The position numbers were made by a program, and so were the translations under genes. DNA of 30,102 nucleotides from Thermoflexus sp. (GTDB taxonomy: Bacteria; Chloroflexota; Anaerolineae; Thermoflexales; Thermoflexaceae), in the NCBI RefSeq assembly GCF_034432235.1, contig NZ_DAOUCJ010000042.1, positions 1 to 30,102 of the forward strand, written 5' to 3'. Positions 1 to 7,330 of this stretch are shown here, one piece after another. The notes beneath the pieces are model-generated. The model was not told the origin of the DNA, made no database searches, and worked only from the letters and a program-made list of their open reading frames with translations. Within the stretch, counting starts at the first letter, position 1. Every line of letters begins with the position of its first letter.

Positions 1-106
1 TATAAGGGGCTCCGACTTTCGGCGTCGGTGCGGGCGTGGGAGGAGCAGTGCATGCCGCCAGCAGAACCACAATCACGCTGATCGTCAGCCAGGTATACCG
101 GTTCAT
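1..106 (-). CDS. Lipoprotein, N-terminal part (runs off the window)
   Basis: The reverse strand from ATG at 106 encodes 35 residues before the window ends. The start is preceded by a GGAGGGG ribosome binding site at good spacing. The protein begins with a short basic N-terminus (MNRYTW), a hydrophobic core (ISVIVVLL) and a lipobox LAAC with Cys at residue 19. A Pro/Thr/Ala-rich stretch follows, typical of the flexible tether after the lipid-modified Cys. This indicates a membrane-anchored lipoprotein exposed outside the cytoplasmic membrane. Many such proteins are solute-binding subunits of ABC transporters, but no domain lies inside the window, so the function is unknown. Confidence 0.75.
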   Translation of the reverse strand, partial: MNRYTWLTISVIVVLLAACTAPPTPAPTPKVGAPY

Positions 107-373
107 AGGCCCCTCCTCTCCTCAAGATCCCCCGCTGTTGGGCTCAGCGGGAAAGTTCCCCTCAGCTCTTCCTTAGGGACAGCCCTCGCAGGTCTTCAAC
201 CCCCCATCTCCGCTCTTTTATATTTTATTTTTTATAGCGTCGATGATCCAAAATGTCGAGGCGCATCTGGAACAGGGTGTGCTTTGCATGGCGCGCCCGG
301 TGGAAGGGAAGACCACGCTTTGCGGATTGGATTTTCCCATTAGGGATCAGGGTTGCCCAATCGGATCCGCTGT
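107..373. other. Divergent intergenic region with leader hairpin and AT-rich core
   Basis: This stretch separates the leftward lipoprotein gene from the rightward Cys-rich gene. A perfect 7-bp inverted repeat (CCCGCTG/CAGCGGG, arms 131-137 and 145-151) lies in the probable 5' leader of the lipoprotein gene. An AT-rich patch at about 216-238 contains several TATA-like words on the reverse strand and is the likeliest position of the lipoprotein promoter. No clear -35 box accompanies it. No coding region is supported here. Confidence 0.4.
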
Positions 374-379
374 TATAAT
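353..379 (+). promoter_or_regulatory. Candidate promoter for the Cys-rich/HAD operon
   Basis: A perfect TATAAT lies at 374-379, with a weak TTGCCC at 353-358 and a 15-bp spacer, slightly short. The predicted start near 386 would give a very short leader that still contains the GCGGAGG ribosome binding site at 387-393 and the GTG start at 401. Confidence 0.5.
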
Positions 380-400
380 CCAGTTAGCGGAGGTGGAATC

Positions 401-745
401 GTGCGCACGCCGTATGGGGCAGAGTGTCCTTTTTACTTCGAAGATTACTATCGAGGGCGATCAACCCAGGTCTGCCGTCTGATCGAGCGAACTCCTGGGG
501 GAGGGACCTGGAAGCCGTATCTCTGCGCCACCTGTCCGGTCCCCGGGATCGTCCGGGCGAATGCCTGCCCCCATCTGGCGCTGGAGGCCCGGGTGGTGAA
601 GACGTGGTTGGGCTTGCGGGAACAGGTGCGGGTCTATGCGGTTTGCGCCCTCCGCCTGGTGGAGGTTCCGCGCCCGGAGATCGGTTGCGGGGAGTGTCAT
701 CGGCATCGGCTTCCCCCCACGGATGGGGAGCATCATCCGGGATGA
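401..745 (+). CDS. Cysteine-rich small protein, putative metal-binding, function unknown
   Basis: A 114-residue protein from GTG 401, chosen because GCGGAGG sits 7 bases upstream and a TATAAT lies about 22 bases upstream. An in-frame ATG at 353 would lie upstream of that promoter. It contains eight cysteines (residues 9, 25, 42, 45, 56, 82, 96, 99), including two CxxC pairs at 42/45 and 96/99. It also has a highly aromatic, charged N-terminus (CPFYFEDYYRGR) and a CPVP-x-IVRANACPHL segment. The pattern suggests zinc or iron-sulfur binding. No named family is recognised, though the conserved-looking N-terminus suggests a real family. Its stop overlaps the start of the downstream HAD hydrolase (ATGA at 742-745), so the two are probably translationally coupled. 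Confidence 0.75.
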   Translation: MRTPYGAECPFYFEDYYRGRSTQVCRLIERTPGGGTWKPYLCATCPVPGIVRANACPHLALEARVVKTWLGLREQVRVYAVCALRLVEVPRPEIGCGECHRHRLPPTDGEHHPG

Positions 746-1437
746 TCCGCGCGGTTCTGTTCGACCTGGACGGCACGCTGCTGGGCAACGATATGGATCG
801 CTTCATGCCGGCCTATTTCGACTGCCTTCAGAAGTTCGTGGCGCCTCACGATCCGTCGGAAACCTTCCTCTCCGCTCTCCTGATCGCGGTGCGGGAGGCG
901 ATCCGCCGGCCGGATCCCCGGCGCACGGTATGGGAACGCTTTATGGAGGCTTTTGAGCGGGAGACGAGGCGATCGCGGGATTTCTGGATCCCGATCTTCG
1001 AACGCTTTTACGGGGAGGCCTTTCCGTCTTTGCGCGCCCTCACGGCACCCCGGGTGGAGGCCCGGCTCCTGGTGGAGCGGGCGCGGGCGCGGGGCCTGCG
1101 CATCGCTGTGGCGACGAACCCGGTCTTCCCGGAGGTCGCCATCCGCCAGCGTCTGGAATGGGCTGGCCTGGGGGATATCCCCTTCGACTGGGTCACCACG
1201 ATGGAGAATATGCACTTCACCAAGCCATGGCCCGAATATTACCTGGAGGTGGCGAGCCATTTACAGGTGGCCCCGGAGGCATGCGGGATGATCGGCAATG
1301 ACTGGGAGCAGGACATCGAGCCGGCGCGAAAGGTAGGGATGCGGACGTTCTGGGTTTGCGAGGGTGAAGATGGATGGTCCTGGAGGAACCAGGGAGATCT
1401 CGGCCGGGCGCTTCAATGGCTGGAAGATCTCCGATAG
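742..1437 (+). CDS. HAD-superfamily hydrolase
   Basis: A 231-residue haloacid-dehalogenase-type hydrolase, probably a cytosolic phosphatase. Motif I is VLFDLDGTLLG at the N-terminus, carrying the nucleophile and acid/base aspartates. Motif II is the Thr of VATNP, motif III the Lys of FTKPWPEYY, and motif IV is IGNDWEQDI. A helical cap lies between motifs I and II. The start at 742 places DLDGT about eight residues from the N-terminus, as usual for the family; the frame is open further upstream but only as a shadow of the preceding gene. It overlaps the Cys-rich gene by ATGA. The substrate cannot be read from sequence; phosphoglycolate-, nucleotide- and sugar-phosphate-type activities are all possible. 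Confidence 0.9.
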   Translation: MIRAVLFDLDGTLLGNDMDRFMPAYFDCLQKFVAPHDPSETFLSALLIAVREAIRRPDPRRTVWERFMEAFERETRRSRDFWIPIFERFYGEAFPSLRALTAPRVEARLLVERARARGLRIAVATNPVFPEVAIRQRLEWAGLGDIPFDWVTTMENMHFTKPWPEYYLEVASHLQVAPEACGMIGNDWEQDIEPARKVGMRTFWVCEGEDGWSWRNQGDLGRALQWLEDLR

Positions 1438-1465
1438 CGAGCTGGGGGATCGGAAGGGGGCACGG

Positions 1466-1822
1466 ATGCGCACGCGGAAGGCGATCATCGGGATGATCGG
1501 ATTAGGGCTCCTGATCGGCGCCGGGGTGGGGTTCCTCCTCGGGCGATACGTCTGGCCTGTGCGTTATATCGATATGGCCCCCGCGGAGCTCCATCCAGAC
1601 TGGCAGGCGGAATATGTCCGAATGGTCGCCCTGGCCTACGCTCGGGATTCTGATCTGGCCCTCGCCCGGGCCCGGCTTGCCCTGCTGGGGGATCCCCTCA
1701 TGGTCCTGCAACAGCTTCCGGATCGATCACCGACGCCTCTTTCCCCCCAAGCCCGCGCGGCCATCGCGGATCTGATCCACGCCTTGGGTTCCTCGCCGGC
1801 ATCGTCTGGAGGCTCGCCGTGA
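1466..1822 (+). CDS. Single-pass membrane-anchored protein, function unknown
   Basis: A 118-residue protein from ATG 1466 with GGAAGGGGG just upstream. Residues about 5-27 form a glycine-rich transmembrane helix, followed by an aromatic VWPVRYIDM segment. A helical region (HPDWQAEYVRMVALAYARDSD, then LALARARLALLGD) resembles a short TPR-like or helical-hairpin domain outside the membrane. The C-terminus is Ser/Pro-rich and disordered. It follows the HAD gene by 28 bases and overlaps the next gene (GTGA at 1819-1822), so it is part of the same operon. The next protein has the same architecture at its N-terminus, suggesting a related pair. No specific function is recognised. Confidence 0.75.
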   Translation: MRTRKAIIGMIGLGLLIGAGVGFLLGRYVWPVRYIDMAPAELHPDWQAEYVRMVALAYARDSDLALARARLALLGDPLMVLQQLPDRSPTPLSPQARAAIADLIHALGSSPASSGGSP

Positions 1823-2664
1823 GAGGCCATCTAAGTGTCGCTTTCCTGGCCGGCCTGCTCCCCGGCCTGATCGGGGGACTTTACCTGGCGTGGGAAGTGT
1901 TCCCGCCGCCCCCTGGGGGGGCCTCCCCGGCGGAGCTGGCCCCCCCTTACCAGGAGCTCTGGATCGTGCTCGCCGCCCGGGCGGATGCCGTGGAGCGGAA
2001 CCCGGCGGCGTTGCGGCGGCGGCTGGAGGCGTTGGCTCTACCTGATCTGCCCGAGCGGGTCGCCGCCCTCGCCGAGCGAGGGCTTCTGGAGAACTGGCCT
2101 TCAGAGGTCGTTCAGGATCTGGCCCGGGCGGCCCAGCAGCTGGGCGCGCGCTCCCCCGCCCTGGTCGTGATCCTGGCCACGCCGGTCCCCACCCGCGTGC
2201 CGCCTTCGCCGACGCTGATCCCTACCCCGACGGCCTCTCCGACTCCGACGCCGACGCCGCTTCCGTCTCCAACTCCCAGCCCCACGCCGGAACCTTCTCC
2301 GATTCCAACGGAAATCCCTACGATCATCCCGACGCGATTAAAAGAGCCGGTGGTGGAGCAACGCCCTCTGTGCGAGAGCTCGCCGCTGTTACGGATCCGA
2401 GTCTTCGATCCGGATGGGAGGGAGCGATCCGGCGTGCGCATCTGGGTCAATGGCCCGCGGGGCGCGGAAACGCTGTTGACCGGATTGAAGCCCGGAATGG
2501 GGGATGGCTATGCGGATGCGCGAATGGAACCCCATGGCGCGTATCGCATCGAGGTCGAGGGGTCAGGAGCGGTGGGGGTGGAGGTAGCCGCCCGTCCATG
2601 CGAGCTTCCCGATGGCTCGGGCGGGTGGACTGGATGGGAGGTGGAAGTGCGCCTGGCTCGATAG
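1819..2664 (+). CDS. Membrane-anchored protein with Thr/Pro linker and C-terminal beta domain
   Basis: A 281-residue protein from GTG 1819, overlapping the previous stop. Residues about 5-30 form a membrane anchor (VAFLAGLLPGLIGGLYLAWEVF). A helical region (about 35-110) resembles that of the preceding protein, notably an ELAPPYQELW...LRRRLEAL pattern. A long low-complexity Thr/Pro/Ser linker occupies about 120-175. The C-terminal 100 residues (LLRIRVFDPDGRERSGVRIWVNGP...YRIEVEG) look like a small beta-sandwich of the PEGA or carboxypeptidase-regulatory kind. A cell-surface role is likely, perhaps together with the downstream L,D-transpeptidase, which carries a similar Pro-rich linker. Function is otherwise unknown. 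Confidence 0.75.
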   Translation: MRGHLSVAFLAGLLPGLIGGLYLAWEVFPPPPGGASPAELAPPYQELWIVLAARADAVERNPAALRRRLEALALPDLPERVAALAERGLLENWPSEVVQDLARAAQQLGARSPALVVILATPVPTRVPPSPTLIPTPTASPTPTPTPLPSPTPSPTPEPSPIPTEIPTIIPTRLKEPVVEQRPLCESSPLLRIRVFDPDGRERSGVRIWVNGPRGAETLLTGLKPGMGDGYADARMEPHGAYRIEVEGSGAVGVEVAARPCELPDGSGGWTGWEVEVRLAR

Positions 2665-2695
2665 CGGGCGGAACGAATGCGGCCGGGCTTGGGGC

Positions 2696-2822
2696 GTCGA
2701 ATGAATTCGACCTCAAAAGGCCTCCGGCCGGTGGCCGGCCTTCGCCGGCCGAAAAGCATCTTTGCGTCGGCGCAGGCCGACGCCTGGCGCGTTAGCGCCT
2801 CGCGGGGCCGATTTCCATCGGC
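2696..2822. repeat. Tandem array of five perfect short hairpins
   Basis: The spacer between the beta-domain protein and the L,D-transpeptidase is filled with consecutive perfect inverted repeats. They are GTCGAAT/ATTCGAC (2696-2711, 2-nt loop), GGCCGGC/GCCGGCC (2733-2750), GCGTCGGC/GCCGACGC (2764-2783), GGCGC/GCGCC (2786-2799) and GCCGAT/ATCGGC (2807-2822). The last four all have 4-nt loops. There is no oligo-T tract, so it is not a simple terminator. It may be a non-autonomous repeat element, an mRNA-stabilising or processing structure, or a structured RNA. Confidence 0.7.
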
Positions 2823-2862
2823 GCAAGAGGTGGCCGGCCCCAAAAGCGAGGAGGGGAAAGCG

Positions 2863-3795
2863 ATGCGATCGGGAGAGGAGCAGGCCCTGCGATGGGCCCG
2901 TCGGGCGCTTCAGGCGGCTTCCCCGGAGGAGGCACTGTGGTGGGCCGCCCGGGCGTATGCTGCCGCCCCTGCCTCCCCCGCTGTTCGCGCAGTGGTGCGA
3001 CGGATTCGAAGACGCTTCCCCAACGCCCGGGGGCGTCCCCTCGCTCGCTGGTCCCGGTGGATGGTCCGCATCGGGTTCCTCTATGGGCTGTTCACGCTGA
3101 TCGCGCTGTTCCTCATCGCCTGGGGGCTCGGAGCCATCGATCCGTGGGCGCTGCTGGGGGCAGAGGAGCTCCCCCTTCCGGAAGCCGTTGGGCGGGATCC
3201 CACTCCAGATACCGCTGCGGATTTCCGAAGGTGGGATCCACACGCTCCTATCTCCGCGGCGCATCCCGAGGGGAGCGCTCCGATGGGGGCTTGGCCTTCT
3301 CCGTTTCCCTCTCCGCATCCGACCCTTCCGCCGGATCTCCTGCCCACTCCCACGCGGGAGACGACTCCATCCCTGATGGCCACAGCCTTATCCCGTCCGC
3401 ATCCCCTGGCCTCGCCCACTCCGTCGCCCGGGCTGCCGTTTCCGGGCCGGTGGATCCTGGTGGATCTCAGCGATCAGGAGCTGATGGCCTATGAAGGGGA
3501 AACCATGATCCTGCGGACGAAGGTTTCCACCGGGCGGCCCCGCACGCCTACGGTCGTCGGGACCTTTTGGATCTATCTCAAGCTGCGCGCTCAGACGATG
3601 ACGGGCCCTGGCTACCGGCTGCCCCATGTGCCCTATGTGATGTATTTCTACCAGGGCTACGCCCTCCATGGAACCTACTGGCATAACAACTTCGGCCAGC
3701 CAATGAGCCACGGATGCGTCAACCTGCCGACGCCCATGGCGGAGCAACTCTACCAGTGGGCCGATCTCGGAACCCCCGTGGTGGTGCAGCCGTAG
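2863..3795 (+). CDS. L,D-transpeptidase (YkuD domain), membrane-anchored
   Basis: A 310-residue protein from ATG 2863, preceded by GAGGAGGGG. The open frame upstream to 2677 is encoded by the hairpin array and is rejected. The N-terminus is a cytosolic helical segment rich in Ala/Arg. One transmembrane helix follows (about residues 70-90, RIGFLYGLFTLIALFLIAWGL), then a Pro/Ser/Thr-rich linker. The C-terminal YkuD catalytic domain begins at about residue 195 (RWILVDLSDQELMAYEG). The active site is intact: His of LHGTYWH and the SHGCVN motif with Cys285. The family cross-links peptidoglycan stem peptides or attaches proteins to them outside the membrane. It implies that the organism has peptidoglycan. 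Confidence 0.92.
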   Translation: MRSGEEQALRWARRALQAASPEEALWWAARAYAAAPASPAVRAVVRRIRRRFPNARGRPLARWSRWMVRIGFLYGLFTLIALFLIAWGLGAIDPWALLGAEELPLPEAVGRDPTPDTAADFRRWDPHAPISAAHPEGSAPMGAWPSPFPSPHPTLPPDLLPTPTRETTPSLMATALSRPHPLASPTPSPGLPFPGRWILVDLSDQELMAYEGETMILRTKVSTGRPRTPTVVGTFWIYLKLRAQTMTGPGYRLPHVPYVMYFYQGYALHGTYWHNNFGQPMSHGCVNLPTPMAEQLYQWADLGTPVVVQP

Positions 3796-3815
3796 GGGAC
3801 CTCTTCCTCCGTGTC

Positions 3816-4778
3816 TTATCCCACGGTCACCTGAAGGGACCATTCCATCTCCTGAAGGGGAGGCAGCAGGCCGAAGAAGCCCCATTCCCGCATCGCCACG
3901 CCCAGATCATCGGGCGCCCCGATCGCGGGCTCCAGGGCCAGGTTCTGATAGGGTGGCGTGTTCGCGCCCGACCATCCTCCGGCGTTGATCCAGAGGCCGA
4001 GATGGGTGATCGGCCCGCGCCAGCCGATTTCCCACCATGCGCCGGTGGGATGGATCAAGCGCGCCCAGGAAGCCGCGGGGCGGAGGAAGAGCTTCAACGC
4101 CCATTTGCCTTCCGGATCCGGCTCCCGGAGGTCCAGAAAGCCTCCTTCTATGGGAAGCTGAGGCCATGGGAAAACCATCGCCTGGGGAGCAACCCCGATG
4201 GCAGCAGCGACCCGCGCGGTCGCCGGTCCGGGGATGAGCAGGCGCATCCCGGGCAGCAGAGGGAAGAGGGGGTGGGCCGCCCAAAGGAAATAGAATGTGT
4301 GCTCCGCGTTGTTCTGCAGGCGATAACGGATGCGGACGGCCGGGCGGTCGGCTTCCAGGATCAGGGTGCGCTCGAAGCGATAGGGGAAGGAGCGGCCCTC
4401 CGCCGCGCCGGTGACGATGAGACGTTTCCCCTCTTCGATCCGGATCTGGATCTTCCACGGCTGGGACCAGAGCTCTCCGTGATCCGGGATGGGAGTTCCG
4501 ACCCACGGATCGGCGGGGTAAATCCCTGGGGCGATCGCCGGGAAACATTCATCCCAACCGCCGAGATCGAATTCCTGGACATAACGGGCCTCAGCTTGAG
4601 GCAGCCGCCACGGGAGATACGGATTCCGCCACAGCCAGGAGAGGCCCCGGCGTCGATCTTCCCATACGGCGATCTTTCCCCCCAGGTCCGGGATGAGGGT
4701 CAGCGTTAGAGGCCCGTTCTCCAACCGCAAGGCCGGGAATCCCTGCTCACGGATTTCCTGCACGCGAAGGGCGCTCAT
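3816..4778 (-). CDS. Aldose 1-epimerase/mutarotase-like carbohydrate-binding protein
   Basis: A 320-residue protein of the galactose-mutarotase-like beta-sandwich superfamily. Start ATG 4778 overlaps the stop of the PII-like gene (ATGA); an in-frame extension to 5069 only shadows that gene. N-terminal features include LTLTLIPDLGGKIAVWED, the usual opening strand pair. Candidate catalytic residues are His100 (PDHGELW), His169 (WAAHPLFP) and Glu283 (ALEPAIG), matching the His/His/Glu layout of aldose epimerases. The length agrees with that family. It is likely to epimerise or bind a sugar in the cytosol, but the sugar cannot be assigned. It is the last gene of the leftward operon and converges on the L,D-transpeptidase with a 20-base gap. 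Confidence 0.8.
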   Translation of the reverse strand: MSALRVQEIREQGFPALRLENGPLTLTLIPDLGGKIAVWEDRRRGLSWLWRNPYLPWRLPQAEARYVQEFDLGGWDECFPAIAPGIYPADPWVGTPIPDHGELWSQPWKIQIRIEEGKRLIVTGAAEGRSFPYRFERTLILEADRPAVRIRYRLQNNAEHTFYFLWAAHPLFPLLPGMRLLIPGPATARVAAAIGVAPQAMVFPWPQLPIEGGFLDLREPDPEGKWALKLFLRPAASWARLIHPTGAWWEIGWRGPITHLGLWINAGGWSGANTPPYQNLALEPAIGAPDDLGVAMREWGFFGLLPPLQEMEWSLQVTVG

Positions 4779-5131
4779 GGCTGTCGCAAGCCCCGAACTT
4801 CCAGAACGGGCAACACGAAAAGGAAACCGGTCTCCGGCTGATCGAGGGGACCCAGGATCTCCTCGGTCTTTAGGATCAGCTGCTCCAGATCGAAGGTATC
4901 GGGAACCACGGAGAACAGGGTGCGATGATGGAAGGCCGTCTCGGCGCTCTCCAGGATGGAGCGCAGGGAGGGAACCAGCGGCAGGTCCTCCCGCCCCACC
5001 CACTGGCGCAGAGAGGCCATCCCGATGGTATCGATCATCGTCACCCCGGGGACGCCCAGAGCCTCCCATGCGCGAAGCACCTCATGGACCTTCTCGAGCT
5101 TCGGGATCACGACCACGACACACTTCGGCAT
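4775..5131 (-). CDS. PII-like (GlnB-fold) signalling protein
   Basis: A 118-residue protein with a ferredoxin-like PII fold. It opens with a strand (KCVVVVIPK) and helix (LEKVHEVLRAWEALGVPGVTMIDTIG), then a variable T-loop-like segment (about residues 40-62). A second helix follows (FDLEQLILKTEEIL), and a B-loop-like GPLDQPETGFLFVLPV matches the position of the PII G-x-G-DGKIFVxPV strand. PII-like proteins usually form trimers that bind nucleotides or ions and control a neighbouring transporter. Here the gene lies 46 bases downstream of a CPA2 cation/proton antiporter and overlaps the mutarotase gene. It lacks the classical Tyr51 T-loop sequence, so it is not GlnB/GlnK. Function as regulator of the antiporter is inference from context. 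Confidence 0.75.
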   Translation of the reverse strand: MPKCVVVVIPKLEKVHEVLRAWEALGVPGVTMIDTIGMASLRQWVGREDLPLVPSLRSILESAETAFHHRTLFSVVPDTFDLEQLILKTEEILGPLDQPETGFLFVLPVLEVRGLRQP

Positions 5132-5177
5132 CTGGAACCTCCCGGTTCGCAGGGTTGGGCTCGCTTTCGGGAAGGGG

Positions 5178-6407
5178 CTATGCCGCCTTCCGGATGGGAG
5201 CGGATCCTGGCTCCGGCATGCGGAAAGCCCACCGGAGCAGGATGGGGGTGATCAGTGTGGTGGCCACCACCATGGCGACCACGGCCACGAATTCGTAGGG
5301 CTGGAGGAAGCCTGCCGAAAGGCCCAGGGAGGCCAGGATCAGGCCGACCTCCCCTCGGGAGATCATCCCCAACCCCAGGCGCCACGCCTGGAGCGGGCGG
5401 AACCCGCCCAGCCATGCGCCCGCGCCGCAGCCGAGGATCTTGGATACAATCGCGACGGCAATCAAGGCCAGTGTGAACAGCGCTCCTTCCAGGGACATGG
5501 TTCGCAGATCCGCCCGCAGGCCTACGCCCACCAGAAAGAGAGGCCCGAAGAATCCATAAGCCGCCGGTCGCAGGCGTTCGAAGATCGTGTGACGGGCCGG
5601 ATGATTGCCCAGTCCCAGCCCGGCCAGGAAAGCCCCGGTGATCGCCGCCAGTCCGCCCAGCTCCTCCGCCGCCCCGGCCAGGGCCAGGATGGCCACGAAC
5701 GCCAGGGCGATCAGGCCCTCGCTGACGGGCTGGTTTTGAACCCATGTGGCCATTCGGGGGAGCACGGCCCGAGCCAGGAGAAAGGCCAGGATCAGGAAAA
5801 GCATCATACGGGCCAGGGCCAGCGGCACCCCTCCGGCTCCCCCTCCCGCCCCGCCTCCCGGGTTCACCACGCCGGTGAACACGGCCAGGGCCAGCAGCGC
5901 CAGGATGTCATCCACCACTGCCGCCCCTAAGAGGGCGATTCCTTCTGGAGAGCGGAGACGGCCCAGTTCCAGCAAAGTCTGGGCGGAGATGCTGACGCTG
6001 GTGGCGCTGAGGACCAGGCCGACATAAATGGAGGTGGGCAGATCGCGATGAAAGGGATAGGCGATCAGGGTCCCCAGCAGGAGTGGAATCCCAACCCCAG
6101 CGGTCCCGGCCAGCAGGGCCACCCGCCGCGCTTTTAAGAACTCCTCCAGCTCGATCTCCATGCCCGCCATCCCCATCAGGAGGATCACCCCCAGTTCCCC
6201 GAGGACGATCACCATCCCCTGGAATTCCTGGTGATGGAAGAGGGGCCAGGAGAAGACATTCAACAGGCTGGGCCCCAGGATCAGGCCGGCGATCAGCTCC
6301 CCCAGGATGGCCGGCTGACGCATGCGCAGGCTCAGCCATGCGCTGGCCTTCGCCGCGGCGATTAACAACGCGAGAAGCAAAGCGAAAGCCGGGATATGAG
6401 TCTCCAC
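5178..6407 (-). CDS. CPA2-family cation/proton antiporter (KefB/NapA-like membrane domain)
   Basis: A 409-residue integral membrane protein from GTG 6407, with GAGGAGGAAAG upstream. The open frame continues upstream but only as a shadow of the racemase gene. About 12 hydrophobic segments are visible. Family landmarks are RQPAILGELIAGLILGPS near residue 30, the transport-site pair in LGAAVVDDILALLAL, and FFGPLFLVGVGLRADL. Unlike KefB/KefC it has no C-terminal RCK/TrkA-N regulatory domain, stopping at AFRMPEPGS. It exchanges Na+ or K+ for protons across the cytoplasmic membrane. The PII-like gene directly downstream may provide the missing soluble regulation. Ion specificity is not deducible from the sequence. 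Confidence 0.9.
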   Translation of the reverse strand: METHIPAFALLLALLIAAAKASAWLSLRMRQPAILGELIAGLILGPSLLNVFSWPLFHHQEFQGMVIVLGELGVILLMGMAGMEIELEEFLKARRVALLAGTAGVGIPLLLGTLIAYPFHRDLPTSIYVGLVLSATSVSISAQTLLELGRLRSPEGIALLGAAVVDDILALLALAVFTGVVNPGGGAGGGAGGVPLALARMMLFLILAFLLARAVLPRMATWVQNQPVSEGLIALAFVAILALAGAAEELGGLAAITGAFLAGLGLGNHPARHTIFERLRPAAYGFFGPLFLVGVGLRADLRTMSLEGALFTLALIAVAIVSKILGCGAGAWLGGFRPLQAWRLGLGMISRGEVGLILASLGLSAGFLQPYEFVAVVAMVVATTLITPILLRWAFRMPEPGSAPIRKAA

Positions 6408-6478
6408 GGTCCTTTCCTCCTCTTCCCTTCTGGTGGTCCTCAAGCCCCTGGGAGAGGATTCCCCACGGAGCGTGCGCA

Positions 6479-7330
6479 TCAGGCGGCTCGAAGCGTGCCC
6501 TGGGGATCCCAATAGAGGCGTTCCACCGGGCCATCCCAGCCGATCAATCGGCGAAGTTGCGCCTGAAAACGCGCCGGGTCGCCCGTGGTGAGGAAGCGAT
6601 GGGAGCTCGCCCATGGATCGATTCCCTGAGCGCAGGCCTGCCACACCTCCGCCGCTCGGCGGGCTACCGCGGGGGCAGGATCGATCAGGGCGATCTGCGG
6701 GTCGATCAGACGGCGGATGAGAGGGGCGAGGAACGTGTAGTGCGTGCAGGCCAGCACCAGCACATCGGCGCCCGCCTGGAGAACCGGATCCAGATGCTGT
6801 CGAATCCGGGCCTCGGCCTCGGTTCCTTCCAGAAGGCCTTCCTCGACCTGCTCCACCCATCCGCTGCAAACGCGGGGGATGATCTGGGCCTGCCGGGCGA
6901 ACCGTTCCACGACGCGGGCCATGAGGGGACCATTGAGCGTGCCGAAGGTTCCCAGCACGCCGATCACACCGGTTCGGGTGCGTGCGGCAGCGGGCTTCAC
7001 GGCAGGCTCTATACCGATGAAAGGGACTTCCTGGAACATTTCCCGCAGCGGCCAGAGGGCCGCGGCTGAGATGGTATGGCTGGCCACCACGATCAGGCAA
7101 ACCCCCTGGCTCAGCAGGAAGCGGGTGATGGCCTCCGCGAAACATCGGATCTCCTCAGGGGATCGAGGGCCGTAGGGGACGTGAGCCTGATCCGCCACAT
7201 AAAGGGTGGGCGCATCGGGGGCCAGGCGGACGAATTCCCGCCATACCGCCAGCCCCCCTACGCCGGAATCGAAGAATCCCACCGCGGGCGCCGTGTTCCC
7301 GAACGGATGGTTCGAGGGTGTCCCGCTCAT
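6479..7330 (-). CDS. Glutamate racemase-like protein with Cys-to-Ser at the first catalytic site
   Basis: A 283-residue member of the Asp/Glu racemase superfamily, closest to MurI, which makes D-glutamate for peptidoglycan. Start ATG 7330 has GGAGG 7 bases upstream and overlaps the preceding mini-ORF by ATGA; ATG 7348 is a poorer alternative. Visible motifs are FFDSGVGGL (19-27), YVADQAHVPYGPRSPEE (44-60) and the second catalytic Cys195 in LACTHYTFL. The first catalytic motif, normally VACNTA-type, reads VVASHTISA, giving Ser84 and His85 instead of Cys and Asn. Two-base racemisation normally needs both Cys residues, so activity may be lost, one-directional or altered. A divergent MurI or a superfamily enzyme with another substrate are both possible. 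Confidence 0.82.
   Translation of the reverse strand: MSGTPSNHPFGNTAPAVGFFDSGVGGLAVWREFVRLAPDAPTLYVADQAHVPYGPRSPEEIRCFAEAITRFLLSQGVCLIVVASHTISAAALWPLREMFQEVPFIGIEPAVKPAAARTRTGVIGVLGTFGTLNGPLMARVVERFARQAQIIPRVCSGWVEQVEEGLLEGTEAEARIRQHLDPVLQAGADVLVLACTHYTFLAPLIRRLIDPQIALIDPAPAVARRAAEVWQACAQGIDPWASSHRFLTTGDPARFQAQLRRLIGWDGPVERLYWDPQGTLRAA

Noticed and set aside
4956..5930. Long rightward open frames over the antiporter and elsewhere (also 9940-10473, 17921-18883, 19299-20702, 22323-23276, 24561-28811)
   Set aside because: They are GC-rich antisense shadows of well-supported leftward genes, with Arg/Gly/Pro/Gln-rich content, no ribosome binding sites and no recognisable domains.
6408..7145. Upstream extension of the antiporter frame
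   Set aside because: It runs antiparallel-free but out of frame through the racemase gene, has no family similarity, and GTG 6407 has an excellent ribosome binding site.
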